DNA from: Endomychus coccineus
Lineage: Eukaryota > Arthropoda > Insecta > Coleoptera > Endomychidae
Assembly (NCBI GenBank): GCA_958510875.1
Contig: OY294068.1
Location: forward strand, 180,017,411 to 180,081,410
Direction: 5' to 3'
Length of the DNA stretch: 64,000 nt
The notes under the pieces were generated by a model that was not told the origin of the DNA, did no database searches, and saw only the letters and a list, made by a program, of their open reading frames with translations. A program made the position numbers and the translations under genes. Positions 1 to 10,140 of this stretch are shown here, piece by piece (position 1 is the stretch's first letter; each line of letters begins with the position of its first letter).

Positions 1-279
1 TGTCTGCTTGTGGTAAGTTATCAGATGAGTCCAAAAGAGATGTAGTGCACGTCGCAGGAGGTAAAGCCAACGTTCCGGTTTTGGGATAACCATTTGGCAT
101 GGATAATGTTTCGGTGGATGATTTCAATGGAGTCGTTTCTTTGGCTATGTCATTTGAGATTGCCTTTCCATTAAGTTCTGTGGAAATTTGTTCGATGAAA
201 GTATTGCATCTTCCCGCGTTTACTGCCACCACTAACTTCTGAACGTAGTCGCCATGCTCGCCACACGCTACCTCGATAA
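1..279 (-). CDS. ABCG half-transporter, exon 4 (linker between ATPase and membrane domains; partial)
   Basis: Reading on the minus strand, a TTTCAG acceptor is followed by an open frame that begins IEVACGEHGDYVQKLV and runs off the window at base 1. The preceding exon ends in NPADY plus one base; joined to this exon it gives NPADYVIEVACGE, the block that follows the ATPase domain in insect and vertebrate ABCG1/ABCG4-like transporters. The remaining ~70 residues are Ser/Thr/Pro-rich and form the variable cytosolic linker before the six-helix membrane domain, which must lie outside the window. It was too weakly start-like to appear as a simple ORF and was found by splice phase and homology. Confidence 0.85.
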
Positions 280-999
280 CTGAAAGAAAAAAAAGTCTCT
301 TAATACATAAACTGGGTTAAAAAATACAATGGCTCAAACAATACAATTATCTTGTTAAAAATATAATAGCCAAATATAAATTTCAAGTATTTAATATAAA
401 TGAAAAATGACCGTTAAAACGGTTGAATTAGCCGAACGTCGTTTAATGAGTTTGACTAGTGTGGGAAAGCGTATTAATTGAAGTCAGAATTCAAGTTACA
501 CAAAGAAATAATATGTTCTGATATAATCGCATTATCAAAAGAGTAGAAAACTGTTCTACAGGTAAAGTAAAATGATTTTTCGAAATAGTTGGCTCGTCAC
601 TTTTTTGACGTGTATGTAAGATTAACATCGTAGTTTCTCCCAGTTTGACCTACGTATTTGGTGTTATATTCACTTTCCACTTCAAATGGTTTGTTATACT
701 CTTCGCGACGAAGTCTGAAAAGTATATTGTATTTACTCAAGCTATTTCTAAAATCGTTAAAAATGTGCTAGAGCAAAAATTCTTCCACCATAGTATTAAC
801 TCAAAAACGGAAGGTCCTAACATATTGAAATTTTAACAAAAAATCGTTTGCTGTTCGGTGACGAACCGTTTTGTTTTTCAAGGGGTTGTTACAAATAAAT
901 TTAGGATAATTTAAAACTGCTTTCACCCATATTTCAACAAAATCAACCACAACAACAAATAAACGTAAATGTACACCGTCCTTCAGTTTACATAATATC
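280..999. other. ABCG intron 3, no recognisable element
   Basis: AT-rich intronic sequence. I see no conserved coding block, TIR pair or tandem repeat here; the one short ORF (645-836) has no recognisable domain. Confidence 0.5.
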
Positions 1000-1071
1000 G
1001 GCGGTGTTGTCTACGTCCTAGGATATCTGAAACTAACTCAGTAGACGCGGGTTCGATTCCCAGTGGCGGAA
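1000..1071 (+). pseudogene. tRNA-Glu-like relic (possible SINE head)
   Basis: The stretch around CCTAGGATATCTG (D-arm to anticodon stem) and GGGTTCGATTCCC (T-arm, B box) aligns over ~65 bases with eukaryotic tRNA-Glu. A four-pair anticodon stem (CTGA/TCAG) closes a seven-base loop, AACTAAC, which would place CTA in the anticodon position instead of TTC. The acceptor strands do not pair, the T-stem has two mismatches and loop base 33 is A, so a functional tRNA is very unlikely. It is either a decayed tRNA gene copy or the 5' head of a tRNA-derived SINE. Confidence 0.6.
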
Positions 1072-1630
1072 AATTTGATTTTATAAATTTTCTTAAAATC
1101 AATATTACTTGACTTGAATATTATTTAGTTGTGTAAAGATAATGGATTAAATAATTTATTTCTTTTATATTTACTCTTTACACAGATGCGAAGAGTATCT
1201 TATAGAATCTGAAACAATTATATAAAAATTAGTAACCGAATCAAATGATTTGCGAAGAGTACTTTGCCACGCAAACTATTTATCTATTTTGTCTTAGACA
1301 TGGAATAATATGTGTTTTTGGTGATAGACAAAGGTTCATAATATTTTATATACAATACGTGTTGGTGAAAATGTAGGATATTTGACACATGCATGGAATG
1401 TTGAAATAGTTTTTCGATTTCATTGTAAGAATAAAAGGTTACATTACTTTTCGCTTGCGTGGAATATGAGGTATTCCAAACTTGCTGTAGAATAAATTAT
1501 TACAATCAGTAAGTACCTATAGTGTCATCTATACCATACGAATAAACTATAAAAGGGTTCACACTGAGGATATATTATAACACTATTTATAAGAAATCAT
1601 CACCCTTATCCACTCAAAATACTATTAAAG

Positions 1631-1672
1631 TACTGAGGACCTTTCGGCTACCAAGTAGCCATCCTCAGAGTA
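1631..1672 (-). ncRNA. Hammerhead-ribozyme-like motif, PLE family B
   Basis: On the minus strand: stem I UACU/AGUA; core CUGAGGA (consensus CUGANGA, here G8 is preceded by G at the variable site); one extra U; stem II GGCUAC/GUAGCC closed by UUG; then GAA, a two-pair stem III AG/CU with loop GUC, and C at the cleavage position. The same 42-nt layout is in copy 2 at 16855-16896 with core CUGAUGA. Hammerheads are known in PLE terminal repeats; activity of this one is inferred only. Confidence 0.55.
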
Positions 1673-1763
1673 AACTAAATCAAATTATGCCTGAATAATA
1701 ATGTAAACAATGGGTTACTTCAGCTGGAGATAAATCGGAATTTAATAAATTGCTTTTCCGTTT

Positions 1764-1990
1764 TTACATTGCTATCACTACTAAATTACCTAGATATTTG
1801 TCTGTACTGTGTTTTGAAAGTGATAAACTTTCTTGAGAAATGGTGTGGCCTGTATTCAAAATATGTTCGGCTACCTCTGATTTTTCACCATTATTTTTCT
1901 CTATATGGGCAAAATGTTCCTTATAACGAGTTAAAATGTTTCTTCTAGTTTGACCCACATAGCATTTTGAACACGACTCGTGTTATCTTA
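1764..1990 (-). pseudogene. PLE family B GIY-YIG endonuclease fragment
   Basis: The minus-strand frame reads GQTRRNILTRYKEHFAHIEK and ends about 45 residues later in SLSKHSTDKYL. This is the second half of a GIY-YIG nuclease domain (the GQTRR...R..EH block after the YIG motif) as found at the C-terminus of Penelope-like reverse transcriptases. The upstream GIY half is broken by frameshifts, so no functional protein is made from this copy. Confidence 0.75.
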
Positions 1991-2426
1991 TTCTTACATC
2001 TATAAACTATTGTTGTATTGCAAATTTGGGAAACAAACTATGGAATTTATTAATTACTAAAGCAGAATAAATGAAACTTTTAAATTTCATTGAAGTGTTT
2101 GAATGTAATGGCTACGTTCCAATTACCTTTTTTGTGTAGAAATTAAATTATTGATCAAAGATTTGTGGTAATCATTGTCCAACGGAATTTGCTGAAGTTT
2201 CTCAACTTCGTTGTTATAATTTTGCTGGCTCAAACGGAGCTATTTTTATCTTAATGGTGTAGCTAAATCAGCCGGGGTATAGCTCCTTTTTTGGCCAATA
2301 TTTTTCCAAGCGAATTTGAAACCTCCATAAAATCAAAATTGAATCAGTTTCCAAAAGTCCTCAATACTTTAATACTATTTTTAGTGGATAAGGGTGATTA
2401 TTCCTTATCAATAGTATACCATACGA

Positions 2427-2860
2427 GTTCAATATGTTTACAGGATCAAATTAGTGAAAACACACCTAGCCCATATTAGGATCCCTATAGGGACTGTAGC
2501 CCATATTACAAGACCTAGCTCACATTTGGCGACTTTACGTTTTGATGATAATTAATTAAGATAATGTTTATTTGTTCCTCCTCAAAGCATATAAATACAT
2601 AAAAGTCTCATAGGAGACGTGGAACGTGTCAAAATACAATATACTATTATATAATAATGTAATACAGAAAATATACACATATTTAACTTATTTAGTGCAA
2701 AACATACACAGAAAACAGAAACCTATATAGGTTGTTGAACATAAAATAGAATACAATATAATATAAAATCCAAAGCTCACCAATAGTTAGAATATTAGTT
2801 TAAATTATAAGTTATAGTTAAAATTATATAAAAAATACACAGATGACGCCATATATATTA
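2427..2860. other. ABCG intron 3, AT-rich; probable 3' tail of the adjacent non-LTR element
   Basis: No coding block. The part next to the reverse transcriptase remnant at 2861 is A/T-rich and may be its 3' untranslated region. Confidence 0.35.
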
Positions 2861-3815
2861 CTATTGGATAGTATTATCATTCATATATTCGCTTATCTTG
2901 TAATATGCCTTTTTAATAAGGATGTATTTCAGTTTAGTTTTAAGGACATTGATAGGTAAAGTTCTTAGGCATACTGGTAACTTGTTATGTATTTTTAACA
3001 GACAAAAGTTTACATTGTTTTGGATATATGAGAAGTTACAGCGTTCACATAGTAGGTCCTTTTTAGATCTAATGTCATGTGAGTGACTTCTAGAGTATTT
3101 ATTAAATAAGTCCTGATTCTTCTTCACGAATAAGACTGCTTCATATATGTATATACCTGTAAGGGTAGGTACTGAATTTAGAATGAAGTATGGTTTACAG
3201 CTAGTGATTTGCTTGATATTGAAGATACCTCTTAACATTTTCTTTTGTAGAATAAATATTCTTTCGAAGTCAGGTGATCCCGCCCAGAAGATGATTCCGT
3301 ACCTAAACCTAGATTCAACATAGGCATTGTAAGTGATCAATGCTGTTTCCCTATCAATTTCAGCTGCTAGTATTTTTAGTGCATAACAATATTTGCCTAG
3401 TTCTTTGGTGAGGGAATCAATATGTAATCTCCAATCAAGTCTGTGATCTATTTTTATTCCTAGAAATTTTATTTCATTTGTTGACACAAGTTTGTGTTGA
3501 TTATAATGTACAATAAATTGAGAGTTTTCTTTTAGGTATGAGTATTTAATAATCCGTGTTTTTTCAATGTTTAATTTTAGGTAGTTTTCGTTAAAATATT
3601 GTTCCATTTTTATTAGTTTCTGACAAATTGTTTGTTTTGTGTTTTCTTCATTCTCTTCAGATATATTGCAAGATGTATCATCTGCGAACTGAACGACGCC
3701 TTCACCCAAGATATCAGGCAAATCATTTGTATACAGGAGATATAGCAGTGGTCCCAATATGGACCCCTGGGGCACCCCTCTTTCAACTAGACAGTAATTT
3801 GATCTGACTAGATCC
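2861..3815 (-). pseudogene. 5'-truncated non-LTR retrotransposon reverse transcriptase (CR1/jockey-like)
   Basis: A 304-codon open frame that can be extended upstream through SNYCLVERGVPQGS to about 3815. It holds RT motif B (GVPQGSILGPLLYLLYTNDL), the catalytic FADD box (residues ~29-33 of the open part), the FLGIKID thumb region and the C-terminal domain (FWAGSPDFERIFILQKKMLRGI). Fingers, motif A and the endonuclease are missing, as expected for 5' truncation during target-primed reverse transcription. The frame is still open to its stop at 2861, so the copy is relatively young. It lies in ABCG intron 3. Confidence 0.85.
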
Positions 3816-3931
3816 CCTTCTTAATTATAGATTATATGATATGATTTGATGATAATATAACTATATGTTAGTGTTATAGATTATTTGAAACTGATTGACT
3901 AACATATGAAACATGAGTTGTATGAACTTAC

Positions 3932-4506
3932 CGTAATCTGCGGGATTGTGGTAACTGGGACATTCTAATCCCATGGTAGATAGGAAAGGAACCAAACCCG
4001 TAACCATTCCTCTGTAAATGCACTGCCCTTCTGCCAACATATAGAGTTGATCGAACATTTCAAATAATCTTGCGGAAGGCTGATGAATCGTACAAATGAT
4101 AGTTCGGCCGCCCCTCGCCAGGGACTTTAACAAACACAAACACTGGAAACACGATGAACTATCTAATCCACTAGTTGGCTCGTCGAAAAACATAACGGGC
4201 GGATTATTTACTAATTCTAAGGCAATTGAAAGACGTTTTCTTTGTCCACCAGAAAGGTTTATGGCGAAGGTATCTTCACATTCTTGTAGACCCAGGGTTT
4301 CGATAATTTCGTTAACCACGATCTTCTTCTCTGATCTCGTCATTCCCTTGCCGAGTTTCAGATTCGCAGAAACTGTCATCGCTTCTCTGACTGTGAGGTG
4401 AGCTGAGAGACAATCGTCTTGCATTATATAACAAGACATCTTCCGAAATCTTCTCAAACTTCTATCTTTGCCGTTTATCAGCACCGAACCATCCAAGTTC
4501 GAAGTT
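3932..4506 (-). CDS. ABCG half-transporter, exon 3 (signature, Walker B and H-loop)
   Basis: The 575-nt exon has a TTTTCCAG acceptor before 4506 and a GTAAG donor after 3932. Its phase (1 base + 191 codons + 1 base) joins both neighbours. In the assembled protein it carries the Q-loop YIMQDD (Gln ~176), the signature [10 protein letters not shown] (~231-240), Walker B with its D-loop ([15 protein letters not shown], Asp ~255 and catalytic Glu ~256), and the H-loop His ~288 in ICTIHQPS, ending with NPADY. All ATPase residues are intact. ABCG proteins are half-transporters that dimerise and export lipids, sterols or other hydrophobic substrates; the substrate here is unknown. Confidence 0.95.
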
Positions 4507-4630
4507 CTGGAAAAGGAGAATACCGTATATAAATAAAAACTCGAATGTAAAGTTTCCGTATTTTACGGGAACTTGGATTACATAGCTCATACGTATGGGT
4601 AATTCATTGGAATGATGGTCCTAACATATA

Positions 4631-6028
4631 GTCCAGGCAACGAAGCAGAAAAAAAAATATAGTAATCTAGAATTTCAAATTTTTTTTTGCATTTTGTTCC
4701 TAATACCCCATAGATCATTCACGACTATTAAGACCGCGGGGGTCGACCTTCCTATCCCCTCAAAACGGGGTTTCAACCCCCCAGAGGAGCATACTCATAA
4801 AAACAGTCCAAAATTAATGAATTAGGAGCCGAAAATGACCCCTAGTATGTTTTTTGGATCGCTGATCACGATTCCGCAGTTAGTTTTCTCGGGAAACTCC
4901 CTCCAGATGGGAAATTTGGAAAATAATATAAAATTTATAATTTTGTTGTAAAAATTACCTCTAGTAGGTTTTTTGGTTCGCTGATCAAGATTCCGCTGTT
5001 ATTTTTCCCAAAAAACTCTTTCCAGATGGAAAATTCGGGAAATTTGAGATTTTCCTGAGACGGTTGTGAATAATAAAGTAAAATTTTGTTGCAAAAATGA
5101 CCTCTAGTAGGTTTTTTTGGGTCGTTGATCACGATTCCGCTGTTATTTTTCCCAAAAAACTCTCCAGATGGAAAATTCGGGAAATTTGAGATTTTCCTGA
5201 GACGGATATGAATAATAAAGTATAATTTTGTTGCAAAAATGACCTCTAGTAGGTTTTTTGGGTCGTTGATCACGATTCCGCTGTTATTTTTCCCAAAAAA
5301 CTCTCCAGATGGAAAATTCGGGAAATTTGAGATTTTCCTGAGACGGTTATGAATAATAAAGTATAATCTTATTATAAAAATGACCCCTAGTATGTTTTTG
5401 GGTAGCTGATCACGATTCCGCTGTTAGTTTTCTCGGAAAACTCCCTCCAGATGGGAAATTTGGGATTTTCCATCTGGACAGAGTTTTTTGGAAAAAATAA
5501 CAGCGGAATCGTGATCAGCTACCCAAAATACCAACTAGATGTCATTTTTGCAACAAAATTATTCTTTATTATTCATAACAGTCTCAGGAAAATCTCAAAT
5601 TTCCCGAATTTTCCATCTGGAAAGAGTTTTTTGGGAAAAATAACAGCGGAATCGTGATCAGCGACCCAAAAAACCTACTAGAGGTAATTTTTGCAACAAA
5701 ATTATAAATTTTATAATATTTTCCAAATTTCCCATCTGGAGAGAGTTTCCCGAGAAAACTAACTGCGGAGTCGTGATCAGCGACCCAAAAAACATACTAG
5801 GGGTCATTTTCGGCTCCTACTTCATTGATTTTGGAGTGTTTTTATAAGAATGCTCCTCTGGGGGTTGAATCCCAGTTTTGAGGGGGGGTAGGAAGGTCGA
5901 CCCCCGCGGTCTTGATAGTCGTGAATGATCTATGGGGTATTAGGAACAAAATGCAAAAAAAATTTTGAAATTCTAGCTTACTATATATTTTTTTTATTAT
6001 GGTCTTTTTCCGTACTTATTGCCTGGAC
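4631..6028. mobile_element. Fold-back element with internal tandem subrepeats
   Basis: A 1.4-kb element that is inverted on itself end to end: TIR GTCCAGGCAA at 4631 and TTGCCTGGAC ending at 6028, each flanked by TA. The outer arms share a GC-rich block (ACCGCGGGGGTCGACC-type). The arms contain tandem subrepeats marked by GATCACGATTCCG at 4864, 4983, 5127, 5268 and 5408 (spacing about 119, 144, 141, 140) and by its reverse complement near 5503, 5648 and 5770. No transposase is encoded; the short ORFs merely reflect the repeats. The layout resembles Drosophila FB (fold-back) elements. Confidence 0.85.
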
Positions 6029-6034
6029 TAATAG

Positions 6035-6445
6035 GCAGAGCCGTAGCAAGGGTGTGGCAACTGAGGTTATTGCCTCGGGCGCCATCACAAAAGGGGCACC
6101 GTGTCACGACGAAGTCCAAAAATTTTTTGTAACGAAAAAAATTTGGGCGACACAATGGAGCCCCAACAAGAAGTCGCTGCACTTAATATGATTCTTATGT
6201 TCCTCGTCGAGTTTCTAGCAGCGATTCAACCTTCCTTCATTATTTATTGCATATAATATGCTAATAGATACATTATACAGTTCTAAATAAAGTGATAATT
6301 GTTTTTTTTATTTATTATTTTGATAACTGAGAATTTTTTCTTAAAAAATACAAGTCTTATTATATCATGTTAGCAAATACAGAGGGGGAAGGGGCGAAAA
6401 TTTTCGAAATTGCCTAGAGCGCCAGTAAAGCTTGCTACGACTCGG
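6035..6445. mobile_element. Possible small hAT-like non-autonomous element
   Basis: CAGAGCCGTAGCAAG at 6035 is mirrored by CTTGCTACGACTC near 6440. The interior has no transposase. A clear 8-bp target duplication was not found, so the superfamily is a guess from the CAG...CTG-like termini. Confidence 0.4.
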
Positions 6446-6741
6446 AACATAGAGAACCGTGAATTCGAATTGTTACACTTGGCTTTCAATACAATTACAT
6501 AAATACATAATTAAATGTGAGTAATCAATAAGTTTGAATTTATAATTATTCCTAACATATCCAAATTTAAAATTATGCGCAAAATAATGTTATATAAACA
6601 ATTGTAACATTATTGTCAGTTTAATTTTAAATTTGAATAGATTTGAATTAATGCCAATTAGGAAGTATGCGCGGTTAAAATTTAAATTCACATAATAATT
6701 TCTTAGTTTTTCATTATTTCTTTAAGAGTCAAATTTACAAT

Positions 6742-6900
6742 ACCCAGGTATGAATTATGTATAAATTCTCCTGGAATAGGTCACACCAACACATATGCTT
6801 ATTATTTACGTCTTTACGTACGTTTCCGTCTTACGACCATCATTGTTTTATTCCATGTTGAAACTTGGGGCCGTTTTTAACGGAATGTTTTAGAATTTAC
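6742..6900 (-). mobile_element. Degenerate solo PLE family A terminal repeat
   Basis: AATTCTCCTGGAATAGGTCAC and TCTTTACGTACGTTTCCGTC match the ends of the PLE-A copies at 7901, 24480 and 61357. The hammerhead core is destroyed here (CUGAUGA has become CAAUGAU). Confidence 0.65.
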
Positions 6901-7208
6901 ATAATGATTTATTAAAGTTTTTCATTATTCTAGGTTTATCCAAGTAGAAATAAATATGAACCTCATTGAATCGAATTAAAATAAAACACCAATTTACATT
7001 CTAAAAATAGCATATCAACAATTATTACAATGAATTACATTAGATTTTTATTCCATTTGGTGATTATATCAATAAGTCTAAAGTTGCTTGAATAAAAATT
7101 GCCCAAAATATTGAAGAAAATCTTGTTTTGGAAATCGGGTAGGGAGTTTCGAGGATTGGCTGAAGGGCCTCGACAAAGGTGTAAAGAATTCACGCTGTTT
7201 ATACTTAC

Positions 7209-7511
7209 TTATAACCGGCTAAGATATTCATCAGGGTACTCTTTCCAGCACCAGAAGGACCCATGATGCCAGTGAGTTCTCCAGATCTGAATTTCCCCGT
7301 CACACATTTCAGTATTGTCTTATATCCGCGTTTCCGTCCTTCGGAAACTGAATACGATATATCGTTGAATTGTATATCTACAGGAGGTCGTCTTGGCAAG
7401 TGAGATAGGTGTATAGTCGGGCGCTTACATCCTCCAGGGCTATTATTCGGAACTTTGCGCAGTGCTATTGTCAAAGATGATGAACCGTTGCATAAATTGC
7501 TTTGCGATCCG
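7209..7511 (-). CDS. ABCG half-transporter, exon 2 (Walker A)
   Basis: This 303-nt exon has a TTTCAG acceptor (exon begins at 7511) and a GTAAGTAT donor after 7209. Phase is 1 base + 100 codons + 2 bases. It encodes a Ser-rich N-terminal segment, the [14 protein letters not shown] strand typical of ABCG ATPase domains, [16 protein letters not shown] and the Walker A loop GPSGAGKST (residues ~130-138 of the joined protein). Joining to exon 3 gives [17 protein letters not shown] without a gap. The first base completes a Ser codon with the two-base overhang of the exon at 20348. Confidence 0.95.
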
Positions 7512-7959
7512 CTGAAACATATTGTTAAAATTAGACAACACTATCTGGGTTACATTCCTTAAATGATTCAAACCGTAATAATTATTAACTAGCATAATGT
7601 CCATAAGTCTGCAATTATGCTTATAACCATTTCATGTTTCTAGTAAAACAGCTATTGAAACTATCAGAAGTTTAAGAATTAAACTCAAATTTACTTTTAA
7701 TTAAGAATTAATCCTGACAAATTGTTTCATCATACTGTGCTATTCTCAAAGCTGGTAGTAATCTAGTAAAGCTAACTCTAAAATTATTTTCTTAAATATT
7801 AGAAATCAATCTGAATGTGGTTCAAATTGTGGGATGGGTGTAGACAATGGTTTGGGTGGAAGATAATTTACAAAATTGTTGTTAATTACAGGTATCTATT
7901 TAATACAAAATTCTCGGGAAATAGGTCACATTAACACATATATTTTTATTTTTACCCTC

Positions 7960-8001
7960 GTCTTTACGTACGTTTCGGTCTCACGACCATCATCAGAAGA
8001 C
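7960..8001 (-). ncRNA. Hammerhead ribozyme motif, PLE family A (left arm)
   Basis: Minus strand, 42 nt: stem I GUCUU/AAGAC (five perfect pairs), core CUGAUGA, one extra U, stem II GGUC/GACC with loop GUGA, GAA, a two-pair stem III AC/GU with loop GUAC, and A at the cleavage position. All core bases are intact. Short stem III is a known trait of PLE hammerheads. Confidence 0.75.
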
Positions 8002-8605
8002 TTATTAATACAATAACCTGATTACTTAGAAATACTGTAATAACACAAAGCGTCCTTATCGCACAAATTTCGTTTAAATGCCAACGTCCCGAAACGAACG
8101 GAAACATGAAATCGGAACTATGACACAGTAATGTTGCAGCGTAAAAATAAAAAATCCACTATTAACTAGAATCATCAATAAATACGAACACATTTCATAA
8201 ATGTCTGCGAGAGACTAACAGACAAAGAGTTCTATCCTCTTTGCTGACAGATGAGACCATCTCAAGTGTTCATTTAAGCGCCAGATGTCATAATTTATTA
8301 GGTGTTAAAAGAAGGTCTCTGGCCTCTGAGAAATACTTTACACAAATCTACCTAAAGTAAACTTTTACATTATAAGGACGTAAGTAGGAATTTGCAAGAA
8401 TATTAATTAATTAAATTAGTATAAATATGACTTAGTGTTTGAACGTCACTCCTATGATTTACAGACTTGGAGTCACGTTTTATGTGAATCATCTCCAGAA
8501 TAGATCTTTTATAATAATTGGTTTCCTTAGTTAAAATATTAACATTCTTGTAATCAAATTGATGGTTATAATCAAAGCAATGTTTAGCAAGCGCGGTGGA
8601 ATTTT

Positions 8606-8821
8606 CTAAGTTTTGTTTCTTGTGCTATACTTATGGCCATACATTCTTTTTTGTAAATATTGTTTAGAGACACCAGTATAGGTCCCATCACAATCTAAAC
8701 AATTTAATTTGTATACTGCGTGGGTTTGTTTATCTTTAGGAATTACAGGTTTTAGATTTGAGAAATATTTCCCAACACAGTTAGTAGGTTTATGCGCCAC
8801 ATTTATATCATACTTTTTCAA
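8606..8821 (-). pseudogene. PLE family A GIY-YIG endonuclease fragment (left arm)
   Basis: The frame opens KYDINVAHKPTNCVGKYF, passes VYKLNCLDCDGTYTGVSKQY (the GIY-YIG core; T-G replaces the usual I-G) and the conserved RMYGHK block, and is then broken by a frameshift. It is the C-terminal domain of a PLE protein without the reverse transcriptase. The same domain is in the right arm and at 61939-62265. Confidence 0.75.
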
Positions 8822-8923
8822 ACATTTCTTAATTTTTTTGAGGTCTCCGGAATGTATGGTAAAGTTATATAATTGTCTGTATTACCTTTTACGTTATTTT
8901 TATATGACGATCCATTATAAATT

Positions 8924-9328
8924 TTGTTTATTCTCTCTTTAATAATAGGATTGAAAAAAACTTTTTTCTCAAATCTAAAACCTGTAATTCCTAAAGATAA
9001 ACAAACCCACCCAGTATACAAATTAAATTGTTTAGATTGTGATGGGACCTATACTGGTATCTCTAGACAATATTTACAAAAAGGAATGTATGGCCATAAG
9101 TATAGCACAAGAAACAAAAACTTAGAAAATTCCACCGCGCTTGCTAAACATTGCTTTCATTATAACCATCAATTTGATTACAAGAATGTTAATATTTTAA
9201 CTAAGGAAACCAATTATTATAAAAGATCTATTCTGGAGATGATTCACATAAAACGTGACTCCAAGTCTGTAAATCATAGGAGTGACGTTCAAACACTAAG
9301 TCATATTTATACTAATTTAATTAATTAA
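8924..9328 (+). pseudogene. PLE family A GIY-YIG endonuclease fragment (right arm)
   Basis: The inverted counterpart of 8606-8821. From about residue 17 it reads NLKPVIPKDKQTHPVYKLNC, then CDGTYTGISRQYLQKGMYGH, continuing through LAKHCFHYNHQFDYKNVNIL to a stop at 9328. It is the more intact of the two arms: the full C-terminal GIY-YIG domain is open. The first ~16 residues come from the single-copy spacer. Confidence 0.75.
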
Positions 9329-9729
9329 TATTCTTGCAAATTCCTACTTACGTCCTTATAATGTAAAAGTTTACTTTAGGTAGATTTGTCTAAAGTATTT
9401 CTCAGAGGCCAGAGACCTTCTTTTAACACCTAATAAATTATGACATCTGGCGCTTAAAAGAACACTTGAGATGGTCTCGTCTGTTAGCAAAGAGGATAGA
9501 ACTCTTTGTCTGTTAGTCTCTCGCAGACATTTATGAAATGTGTTCGTATTTATTGATGATTCTACTTAATAGTGGATTTTCAATTTTTACGCTGCAACAT
9601 TGCTGTGTTATAGTTCCGATTTCATGTTTCCGTTCGTTTCGGGACGTTGGCATTTAAACGAAATTTGTGCGATAAGGACGCTCTGTGTTATTACAGTATT
9701 TCTAAGTAATCAGGTTATTGTATTAATAA

Positions 9730-9771
9730 GTCTTCTGATGATGGTCGTGAGACCGAAACGTACGTAAAGAC
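9730..9771 (+). ncRNA. Hammerhead ribozyme motif, PLE family A (right arm)
   Basis: Plus strand and identical to the motif at 7960-8001 over all 42 positions: GTCTT, CTGATGA, T, GGTC-GTGA-GACC, GAAACGTACGTA, AAGAC. A single transcript through the element would carry this one in sense and the left one in antisense. Confidence 0.75.
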
Positions 9772-10140
9772 GAGGGTAAAGATAAAAATATATGTGTTAA
9801 TGTGACCTATTTCCCGAGAATTTTGTATTAATTCATACGTGGGTCAAGAATCTTTATTATGGTATCTATTCGGTCATTCAATATTATGTTACTACTGTTA
9901 TTTGAATGTTTTAAAATATCTACAGATTATAGAATATTGAATTTACTCCTTTTACTTGAATGTGTCAAATATCGGGATTAAGGGTGTAATTGTATTCCAA
10001 TAGGCGATTTTCTCTTCTTGGAGCCTATAATTTCTCAAACGTTCGAGGAACTTTACAACTTTACTGCGTCCAGTTTGTCCTATATACAGAATCGTCCGTA
10101 CGTACACGCAATACGCCCTTAAATTATTTGTTTAAAATAA

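Larger units (their letters stand above)
1530..2426 (-). mobile_element. Penelope-like element family B, copy 1, with 12-bp target duplication
   Basis: The element at 1542-2414 is flanked by perfect 12-bp direct repeats, TATACCATACGA, at 1530-1541 and 2415-2426. Its left end (about 1575-1650) recurs inverted near 2350-2410 (TTAGTGGATAAGGGTGATTA), so the terminal region is folded back on itself. Between lie minus-strand remnants of a PLE protein: part of the region after the reverse transcriptase core (about 2040-2270) and a GIY-YIG endonuclease tail. A closely related copy is at 16765-18895. Confidence 0.8.
7891..9870. mobile_element. PLE family A, large inverted (fold-back) copy
   Basis: The element at 7901-9860 lies between direct repeats GGTATCTATT (7891-7900 and 9861-9870). 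Its left part (about 7903-8760) is repeated almost perfectly in reverse at about 8971-9836, leaving ~210 bases of single-copy middle. Both arms encode the same PLE C-terminal GIY-YIG domain and each ends in a hammerhead motif. There is no reverse transcriptase, so the unit is non-autonomous. It lies in ABCG intron 1. Confidence 0.85.

Noticed and set aside
1000..1071. Functional amber-suppressor tRNA
   Set aside because: The acceptor strands do not pair, the T-stem has two mismatches and base 33 is not T.
4096..4401. Plus-strand ORF of 101 codons
   Set aside because: It is the antisense shadow of ABCG exon 3, whose minus-strand frame carries all ATPase motifs.
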